From Branchiostoma floridae (Eukaryota; Chordata; Leptocardii; Amphioxiformes; Branchiostomatidae): a DNA stretch of 64,000 bases. The stretch is from positions 7,656,353 to 7,720,352 of the forward strand of contig NC_049992.1 in assembly GCF_000003815.2 (NCBI RefSeq), written 5' to 3'. Made by a program: the position numbers and the translations under genes. The notes beneath the pieces were generated by a model that worked only from the letters and a program-made list of their open reading frames with translations, searched no databases and was not told where the DNA came from. Positions within the stretch are counted from its first letter, which is position 1, and every line of letters begins with the position of its first letter. Of this stretch, positions 25,201 to 34,400 are shown piece by piece.

Positions 25201-26733
25201 CCCCTACTGGGTGTAGAGGATTACCATGGCGACAGGGGTTCATTTGCTCCATAGAGAGCCTTCGCTACATACAGAGCCAAGCCATGATGAATTTGGATAG
25301 GATTCCAGATCAAACAGTGCCAAAGACGGTCCTCCCGAACATCATCAAAGTTATATGAGGGTCTGCATGCACTTCATCATGATGATGATGATGCATGCTC
25401 TTTTCCGTAAGGCGTAGGCAGCCCATTTTATTTCCCGTAACTTGTACGGAAAACCATCTTATCTATGTAATTTGTTGCGAGGCGACCGAATCTAGCCTAA
25501 TTGCCTTCCTTGATTTAGCGTAATACGTAGGGGGTTCTTTTGAATTCAGCATAAATCGTTGTCGGAGCCCCCCCCCCCCCAATGCAGACCCTCTTATATC
25601 GGCCAGGCTAATTTATTTCTGCTCCATGAGAATAATTGGTAGAGTTGCAGGCTACTTGGGGGGAATGGACACGACAAAGGTGTACTAGGTAAGACTGCAT
25701 GGCGTAATCGGCAGCGCGTTGGGCTCAGGCCTAAGAGGTCCCGGGTTCGAACCTTGCTGTGCCATCAAATCTTGTGCCCTTGGGTAAGGCACTTTAAAAA
25801 GCAAAAAAAATCCCTCAGGAAAGCCTACAGCATGTTGTAAGGTTTGGTTTGGTTTGGTTTATTTAGATCTCCATTAGTGAAATACACTAGTCTTCCTGGA
25901 GTCCACATTAAAACAATACAGAAAATAATAGCAACTGAAATGTACAAATAATACAAATTATAACAAATTATTAACAAATTATAAGGTCAGCCAGATGGGA
26001 ACAGGCGCGAGTCTTTTTGTCATACCGAGCTACAATCAACTCGCGTAGAAATATGACTTTCCTTCCTTCAATTCCATCTACAGTGTATTGCAATTTTTTT
26101 TAACAGTGATCACTTTACAAGGAGGATAAAACTGTATGATTATACTATGAAGTGAAAAAAAATTCCAATCGGTGAGCATTTTTAAATCCCCTGGCTTGAT
26201 CAAACTAGGATAAGAAAACGGCGTGCAAAAATAAGCTAAGAACATACAGACTAACAAATATCCAGTTGTGCAGAACAACTGAACGTTGTTATTTCTTACT
26301 TTCATGTAACATTTAAAGAGTTACAAGCTTTTTAAAACTGTGAAAGTTGAAAAATTTCTCCAGACCTCCGCGACCACGTGGTGTGGTGGCGTGGGGCGAG
26401 TCTCTTCCAGGCTGACTACGCTTGCTACATTCAGAAGTTGGCGAATAAAATTATTTGTGAGGAGATTTTGCCACAAAAGGGTTTGGTCGGCCGAGGGGGA
26501 ACGTTAAACTTAGTGAGGTCTGACTCTCCTGGTCAATTTCCCGGTGTTTTTTGCCGAATTCTACGATCCCCGTACCGCACCCCCGGACGGCCTCGTGGTA
26601 TGGAGGAATCATAGCGTGGGGATAGGCGGCGAGCTCGCACATGCAGCCCGCAGCGATCTTCCGACGGCAACGATCCCCCCACTTACTTCAACAACAAAAA
26701 TCAAACCAAACTCACCTTCTCTAGCTTCACCAT
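16246..26733 (-). CDS. NCL: Nucleolin, complete gene (copy A), 17 coding exons
   Basis: Nucleolar RNA-binding protein of rRNA transcription and processing. Coding exons, 5' to 3': 26716-26733, 24878-25009, 24601-24732, 24290-24425, 23871-23954, 23267-23482, 22645-22774, 22180-22343, 21420-21552, 21053-21223, 20439-20568, 19508-19789, 18838-18968, 17232-17288, 16835-16903, 16561-16650, 16246-16310. The start MVKLEK resembles vertebrate nucleolin MVKLAK. Residues 7-239 alternate Lys-rich segments with Glu/Asp tracts (four acidic exons). RRM1 is at about 241-315 (TLFVGNL), RRM2 342-420 (TLFLRNL), RRM3 442-515 (GFGYVDF), RRM4 535-612 (GFGYIDF). RGG repeats follow, then a CCHC knuckle at 642-655 in exon 15, another RGG exon, and a basic end (KKKTFDD). 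Phases at every junction agree, giving 712 aa (human is 710), only if one extra base in exon 10 (RRM2, about 21141-21146) is discounted; as written the frame breaks there. Exon 15 uses the weaker donor gttcgc. A 5'-truncated duplicate lies downstream. Confidence 0.92.
16835..16903 (-). CDS. NCL: Nucleolin exon 15 encoding a CCHC zinc knuckle
   Basis: The exon reads GRSCYNCGEDGHISRECPSG followed by glycines, an exact C-x2-C-x4-H-x4-C knuckle as in CNBP and retroviral-type nucleocapsid folds. It is 69 bp, so it can be included or skipped without changing frame. The acceptor is ctacatggag and the donor gttcgc, both sub-optimal, which would suit alternative splicing. It lies between two RGG exons. 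Vertebrate nucleolins as I know them have four RRMs and RGG but no knuckle. The truncated copy B has no equivalent exon. Confidence 0.75.
18140..18700. repeat. 42-bp intronic minisatellite
   Basis: About nine units of roughly 42 bp (ggcacctgacagcccaccgc, then ...gtaccaaggtcaggtca) in nucleolin intron 13. Unit starts at 18361, 18403 and 18445 fix the period. Two longer early units (18130-18240) and shortened units near 18630-18660 sit at the edges. The 175-codon and 118-codon open frames here are products of the period (14 codons) and are not genes. Confidence 0.9.
21761..22039. mobile_element. Foldback element in nucleolin intron 8
   Basis: Arms of about 110 bp: the left begins AGTAACTTAATTCTTGCGAC and the right ends in its complement (AATTAAGTTACT). 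The inner arms share CTTCTGCCCCCCTCCCTCTT. A degraded left arm is still visible in copy B near 7490-7590, so the insertion is older than the nucleolin duplication. Confidence 0.75.
22890..23185. repeat. TG-rich minisatellite in nucleolin intron 6
   Basis: Irregular GTGTGT repeat with longer units such as tgtgtgtggatgaatgtttg and atactacatttgtatgtgtg. Non-coding; the Cys-Val-rich open frame is a translation of the repeat. Confidence 0.85.
25695..25850 (+). repeat. tRNA-derived SINE in nucleolin intron 1
   Basis: It has a tRNA-like head with A box (TGGCGTAATCGGCAGCGCG) and B box (GGTTCGAACC), followed by the SINE-body motif cttgtgcccttgggtaagg. Similar body motifs recur at 48980 (gtgcccttgggaaagacat) and 55708 (gtgcccttgggaaagacac), supporting a dispersed family. 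It is not called as a functional tRNA because the acceptor ends pair poorly. Confidence 0.6.
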
Positions 26734-27195
26734 TGTTTCTGGATGTGTTTAAAAAGCGGTGTCTTGAGATTTTACGAAGAAAATGTGTTTTGTTCGTGCA
26801 GAAAAATTGTTCGCGACTCCTCACGAAATCTTTCCTCTTGCACGTGGGGTCAAACCGTAGCGCGCAAGGTTACTGCGCAACCGGAACTCAAATAGAACAG
26901 TCTACAGAGGAATTAGGGAGAAATTTTGATTGTAGACATTTATAAATCAATAAATCAGATTTTTAAAACTTATTTCTTCCAATCATAATCATATCATAAA
27001 AGTTATACTAATTGACATAAATAATTATTGTACTCTGTATAAACTGTTGAATGGAATTTTCTCATTATATTCTACAAACACCCCTCTGATGGTTATATGA
27101 ACTCGTCTGTGTTATTAAATACCACTAAGATGGCGGACGTGGAATATTCGGAATGTTGATTTAAATGACTTTATTACCCACAAAACTCACTGGTG
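26734..27195. promoter_or_regulatory. Divergent promoter, nucleolin / zinc-finger gene
   Basis: The nucleolin ATG (26731-26733, minus) and the first apparent plus-strand transcript features lie head to head within about 400 bp. AAGATGGCGGAC at 27128-27139 matches the YY1-like element often placed around starts of housekeeping genes. A consensus donor (ACTG followed by gtgagt) at about 27193 suggests a short 5' exon for the plus-strand gene. No TATA box position is convincing. Confidence 0.45.
27131..27160 (+). other. Possible uORF in 5' exon of the zinc-finger gene
   Basis: ATGGCGGACGTGG opens a nine-residue frame (MADVEYSEC) ending in TGA, before the likely donor at about 27193. It has a good Kozak context but cannot be joined in frame to the next exon. 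It is either an upstream ORF or a coincidence of the YY1-like motif. Confidence 0.3.
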
Positions 27196-28416
27196 AGTAG
27201 GTTTATCAAAATATTTTGACGACTTACGATCTCGTGCGTCTGCTCACTTCAGATAGGCAGTGGATTACGTTTCATACTAGCTGTTAGCTCTCAGTACGTT
27301 CCGGTGTTTGTGGTCATAATATTTTTCTTTCATTGATATTTTGGATGGAGGGCAATTAAAATCGGACGCGGCAATATAAACACAAGGACATTACAAAGAG
27401 ATCTCGCTGATGAACAATACCTTAGAAAAATATCCTCCTCTTGTGAAGAAGTGAATATAGTTCCAGCTATAGTGATAGAGACGCCATGTTATGTTATCCA
27501 TGTAACTGTTAATATGTGTCTGTTACAAATTTATGTCATAATTATGATTCAATAAACCAAATTGGCCAATCAAAACGTGAAGAATAAAGTGTCAAGAAAC
27601 TACATTAACCAGAGAATGCATGATGATGTATTCTCTTCAAAGATTCAGACAGCTTACTAGTAATTTAGAAAAAAAAAGGTTGACAATTTGAACCAAGACT
27701 CATTTATTTACTAAACTATTTCAACTGTTTTTGTCTAGAGTCAGACCAGGCTTGATACATGTCTCAGGGACCTCCATCTTTGACAGTTATTACCCACTAA
27801 TTTTACAATCCTTAAATAAGGAGACTCTTAGAAATACACAACCATGACTTTATTTTCACCGATGTTTCGGTGACAGTCTGTCACCTTCCTCAGGGCAATT
27901 CTGACTGGTTCACTTTGTACTGCAGCAATATGACATTGTGTCACTGCTTTACAGATGTGGTCTCAAACGTGTGCATGAGCACTTCGAACTATCAACCAGT
28001 ATATTCTATTCTATTCTGTATAAATACTGGCCAAAACCCACTACGGGGTATCCCGGCCAGGTAGGTGCATGGTAGTGTGGCTGGTGGTGGTGCAAAAAAA
28101 AGTAGGTGCGATAGACGAGAACAAAAAGTGAAAAAAAAACACCAGTATATTGAATATAGTCTTTACTCTCCAAGTAGATGATGGGCTAAGGCTGTTGTTT
28201 GATGTGTTTTAGTCATTTTTGACAGTCTTGGTCTCTGTGTTGTCCTGTTTTCTTCTTGTCCGTGGGCCATGAAGAAAACAATGGACTGACGAATTTGAAG
28301 AAACTGGAATGGAACAGGATGCATGACAAAACTGCCTAAAAACATGTAAAAAAACCTCTGCTTTATAGTATAAAATCTTCTGTTTGTCTCCCCCTAGAGA
28401 TTGTGACCAGTACTGC

Positions 28417-31400
28417 ATGTTTGACTGGGACATGATGTGGGCTCCCCAGGTTCAGTTCCACCCACAGGTTAGATAAGCTATTTCACAGATCAGAACGCAT
28501 GCGCAGCGACATGAAACCGAGGTAACATGTTAGAGGTAAAGGCTCACAAAAAGAACACAAAACCTGCCTGGACATTGTTATGCAAATCGAAACGATTGTC
28601 GAGACTGTTTTCTTTTTCGAGGCCTTTAGTGTGAGTGAGTTTACCTTTGACATGTTACCTAGAATTTCTGTCGCTGCACATGCGTTGTGATCTCTGTGAA
28701 AGGGCTTATTACGAAGTTACATAGATATATAGCCTGGGTATCATCCTCCAGAGTAACTGTGGGCTCAATCTAGAGCTTTCCATGGTTAGATTTAGCAAAA
28801 GGATTGAGCCAGCAGTAACCATGGAGGATGAAACCCAGACAAATGTAAATAAACATATGAACAACGATGGCATTGTCATGCAGAAATAGGATCAGGATGT
28901 TTTGCTGTCAGATGATTTGCCATCCAATTGGGACAATTCTCCATCACTTTTGTAATCATTGGTCTGTAGTGTAACTGTACAGGGCTCGAAATTCATTTTT
29001 GGGATTAGGTGCACTGGTGCACCCAGCTCAAAAAATTGGGTGCACCAAAAAATTTTGTCAGAAATGTAAGAAAAACCTAATAACAAAACTTAATTACAAG
29101 CTTTCAAATTCTTAAACAACCACCATGACAGACATTTTTATTATCTTTCTAACACTTCAAGAATATGTGAATGTCAAGAATATGATACTAGTATACTTGA
29201 TATCTTTACATACATAAACCTAATAAAATATTTGGATGCATCCTGTGCACCCATTGAAAAAAATCGGGTGCACAGTTCCAATTTTGGGTGCACCTGGGTG
29301 CACATGCACCCAGTATTTCGAGCCCTGCTGTAGCATAAGTTTTATTGTTAGGGTTAGTGTTACTTTTAGGCTTTGTCGTGCAGGTAAAATATTGATGCAG
29401 TAAAATGTGTCAGTGGCAAATAGTCAGGAAATTATACAGCCTTTTTGGATGTCTTTAGTTGTCTTATTCAAGTCTGATGACTGCCACATTTGATGTACAT
29501 GTTAGTGTAATAGCATAACATTTTGTGCGCAAACAAAAATATCTTTCAAAGTTTTACTAAGATGTTTGACAAAGTGATATTGGATTCGTTGGTTTGTGTA
29601 ACTGTGAGAGTAATTGAAAAAATGATTCCAACAGGTTTGTATCTAGCATAGGATATTGGATTCATGCAGGTATAAGCAGGTGTGGATGAACATTAGGCTT
29701 TCTGTTTATCTGCCGAAGATTTCTTGTTTACCTCACTAAGTAAACACTTTTCAGAAACCACTGGTCATTCCGGTAGGACCGGGGGTAGGAGGGCTCCAGG
29801 TGACTGGTACAATGGAGGATGTACTTGGAGGTTAGTACTAGTATGTGTATTACGTATACATTTGATGCTGTATTAATTATAAATGATAGTTTTCAACTTG
29901 ATCCACCTCGGGGAAAAAGCAACCAATTTTGGGGCCATCTATATTGGTTTTCATCAGCTGCTTTTTTATACATGTAGTTCCCCTAGCAACCTCTTGTCAA
30001 ACTGCAGTTAGAACAGAAATATGCTTGCTCACTTTGCTATGTTAAGATCTTCATTTTTACACAGAAAGTCCATAATTATAGTATCAATCAGCAGCAAATG
30101 ATTTTCCTGTGTTACAGAAAAGTGCAGCCACTGCGATGCACGGTTCCACAGCTCGGTGGCGCGTATGACCCACGAGTTTGCCGAACACGCCAACGCCACC
30201 AGCGAGCGCCAGAAAATGGGACAGGACGGACAGACCAACGGCAAGAAAATGGCAGAAACGGTAAAAAAAAAGACAGCTCCTTGTTTTGCAACTTGAAAAT
30301 TTTAGTATGTATTGGATCCATTTTGAGAAATCGTCTGGTTCACATTCACAATTTTTTTTCATTGACTTTGACTTCACAACAGGGCCAATAAAATGTGGAC
30401 ACTAGGCAGCTAACTAGCTGATATTGTGACCACATATACATACATGTACTACATGTATGCATATTCCGATACAGTGCAAAAATTAACCTTTTTCTGTTAT
30501 TGGTGTTGGTCAATTTGAAGCTATTTGTTACAATATGAGGATGAGTGAAAATGCTTTGAATCTTTTTTTGGCAACACCTCAGGGGCTAGGCTAATAGTTT
30601 ATATTGTATTTTGCACACATGCAGCTGTCCCCCCCACCCCAGCCCCCACCGGCTGAGCAGGGTCTGGTGCCCAGCTCCATGGAGCAGCTGCCCTCACCCT
30701 CACACAAGGAGTACAAGTGTAAACTGTGTCCACAGGTATGCCTTTGTTACATGGAGGTTATATTTTCACTAGCGTTTGCAGGGCTCAAAATACTTTTTTC
30801 TGCATACCTGCACTGGTGCAGGTAACATTGAAAAGTACCTGCACCAGACAAATTTTACCTGCACCACTCTGAAATTAGGAAGTATGGATCATACTAAAAT
30901 TGTTCAGGAACCATTGCTATTTTTTGTTTCATACTTAAAAGGTGGTAACAGTCAATGCAGCTAATAACAATCCATAGACACCTACATCATATGATATTTA
31001 TGTATGAAACAGAGTACATGGAGCAGTGCAGGTTAGGTGCAGGTAGACATCAGAAATACCTGCACAGCTCCAATTTTACCTGCACTAACCTTCTACAGCA
31101 AGGGCAGATGCTACAACTGCTTGAGGAAGAAAAATGCGACCTGACATGGCGGTCCGCTATGTACAACCTGCCGAGGGGCATCCTCAGTTTCGCTGTGCGT
31201 GCCTCCATCGACGCCCTCCCCACACTCTGTAACCTGACCACGTGGGGAAAACGTAACACTGACAAATGTAAACTATGTGGCATCCGGGAAACACTCCACC
31301 ACGTTCTGAACCACTGCGGTGTCGCTCTCCAACAAGGACGGTACACATTCCGACACAACTCGGTATTGAAGCACATAACGGACACCATCATAGAGTCCAT

Positions 31401-34400
31401 TGACACCTCTCGGATCAACGCCACCATCTATGCGGACATACAAGGTTACACAACTAACGGAGGTACCATCCCGGTCCATACAATACCTACTACCCAGAAA
31501 CCAGACCTGATCATATATTTACCAGAACAGAAGACCCTCCACATCCATGAACTGACTGTACCCTTTGAAAAGAACATCAAAACAAGTCATGACCGAAAGG
31601 TCAACAAATACAGCACCCTAGCGGCAGATTTAGAAACTGCTGGCATTTCCGCTACACTAACCTGCTTTGAAGTCGGATCAAGGGGACTCGTCACGCCAGA
31701 GAACAAGACCAGGCTTAGAACACTGTTCAAAATAGTTAAAGCCAAACCACCGAAGACTCTGTTTACTGATATAAGCCGCATTGCGATGTTATCGTCATAT
31801 GCTATTTGGAACTCACGCCACGAACCGTATTGGGAGTCAGAAACGCTATTGTAGAAACCCACAAGGCTGAGAAATGTAGAGCATCTGTATGGACAATATT
31901 GATGATTGAAATGTTGTGATTTTAGAAATATGAAAACTGAACTAAACTAAATATAATGTTTTTTTAAAAGTAATGATAAGCAATACCCACATTGTGCAAT
32001 ACTATCTATGTTATGTCCTTTGTCCCCCCTGCATGTTTGGTCAATAATGACCATCGTGTCCTGGGCTCCGTGTACCTTTCTTTACTATGAATAAAGAATG
32101 ATTTTACATACATGGAGCAGTGCAGGTTAGGTGCAGGTAGACATCAGAAATACCTGCACAGCTCCAATTTTACCTGCACTAACCAGCATATGCAGGTGGT
32201 ATTTCGAGCCCTGGTTTGTGTTTGTGTCTGTGTGTGTGGTGCATGTTTGTGTGTGTATCTATTTGTGTGTGTCTGTGAACAAGATAACTCAAGAACCGCT
32301 GTGTGGATTGGTTTCATACTTGGTGTGTTGGTGCATGGGGTGTGACAAACACAGGAAATGATTAGATTTTTCCCCCCCAGCGGCTTCCCTTGGTACTGCA
32401 GCTCAACTTCTGGTTTTGCTATCTCGTTTTCAGGACACGCTATGGTCACGATTTTTGGGTGTTAGATAGGTCTTGTTTTTATTCATTTAGTTATTTGTTT
32501 TTCCAGGGCAATACACTCAGGTTCTTCGACTTCGATTTTTTTTATATTGCACAAGCATATGCTGTATGTCTGGTCAATTTTGACTCACCATGTGGTGTTC
32601 AATTACATCATGTAACAAGTGTAGGTCAACCAGTTTGAAAAAGAATAACTCAAGAAGGGCTTGAATCATCATGAATGATGGTATATAGGTAGCATTTGCG
32701 AACATGTACAGGGTTAGCCCTTGGCAATAGCCTACGGCTAGTTGGGCAGCCCTGGCTGTTTGTAAACAGCTGAACGAATAAATAAATATAGGTAGCATAT
32801 TTCATTTTGTTTCCTTTACAGGTTTTTATTTCCAAGTCTGATGCGCAGAGACATGCCAGACACTCCCACACTGAGGAGAAGCCCTACAAATGCCCCTCCT
32901 GCGGGAAGTCCTTTGCCAACAGCTCCTACCTGGCTCAGCACTCCCGAATTCACACTGGCATCAAGCCCTACCAGTGCACCTACTGCGAGAGAACCTTCAA
33001 GCAACTGTCGCATCTACAACAGCATGTCAGGCTGCACACAGGTCAGAGCTTTGTTTGTTTGTTATTTATTTGCTTTATGTAACAATTTCCCTGACCCTCA
33101 AGGCAGCACTGCTGATGTTTGAGGGTCAATATAAGACAGACAGCATTACGTATTCAATGGGAATTTACACATTAATTTTTTTCTATCATTTATATGCAAG
33201 ATAAAAAAAATTCACACAAGTATGTTTGGAGGTCAGAGGCATTACAAAAAAAAAGAATTACTGGTGTTCAAAAGCAGATATTACTTTAATCCTAACTACC
33301 GTTTGCTAACTCTAGAAGTAGAAGGATATTTTTGGCAGCAGTACGACCAGTGTCTTCAATTGCTGCAGAATTTTTAGGGATTAACCAATATCTCTAGGTC
33401 ACCGAGCCCCCTGCAAATGTAATTTTGAAATTTCTTCAATATTCTTGATTTCGGCTGAAGGTAACTGGCAGTGTGACACTGTTTATACCGCTGACATTTT
33501 TTTTACATCTTCGATATCGGTGCGTACAACTTTATAATTGTATTTGTATGTTGTGTAACTACTGACACTGTTGTGTAACTACTGACACAGGGTTGTCAAG
33601 CAGTTGATATATGACATACAAGAACTAGAACTATATATATTAACACAAATGTTTTGTACTTGTGGCTGGTTTGTGGAGTGTTCACACCTACAGGTATGTG
33701 CAAGCTACAGACCATCTAAGAAGACACAGCAGGCACAAACGCCTTGAGACGTCTCCCTAATTTTTCCGCCTGTGTCTCTTGGTGTGAGTAGGGAGGCTAG
33801 GCCGTTTGGCGAAGGCGTCAGTTTGGCCCGTACGCTACAGGAATCGTCTGCAAACTTTCTGTCCTGTCAATGCAAACCCTCAAGGCATATGGTTCACATG
33901 GTGTACACATCTTTCTATTCTTTAGTTTTGTAAGCATATGACTGTTAAAAGATATGTTCAATCAGTACTGCAGTGTACTACTACTTGTCTACAATACATG
34001 GAGCAAAACAGTCATACACTAGCTGACTCAACAGCTATAAAATGATGTAGACAAATTTCGTACTCAACCTTCCTCCGGAAAATAAAGAAAGGGCAATAAA
34101 TAGTCTAAGAGATAAAACAAAAATCTAGAGCTGAGAATACAATAGTGAGGGAAAATTAGACTGACTTTGATACCAGCCATCTGCAAGTAAATGCATTAAT
34201 TTTCTGTTTCATACAATGAGAATCAGATGCCAGAGGGTGCAATTCTTTATGTGTTTTCTTTTCTTTTGCTTTTTTTTGGTGATGGGTGTTTTCAGAGATT
34301 GCAGACCGTTTCAGTAGTGTTACACAAAATCTCAGAACTCCAGCAGTAGTAGTTTACCGTTAGTTACATGTCAGCAATCCCTCCGTCTTGGATGGACTGC

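Noticed and set aside
25695-25764. Functional tRNA gene
   Set aside because: A and B boxes are present, but the acceptor ends pair poorly and a SINE-body motif follows directly. The same reasoning applies at 4046, 12489 and 46735.
30955-31854. 299-codon open frame as a host gene
   Set aside because: Its 5' part is MITE sequence and the rest is a LINE polyprotein end flanked by a 76-bp duplication; it is mobile DNA.
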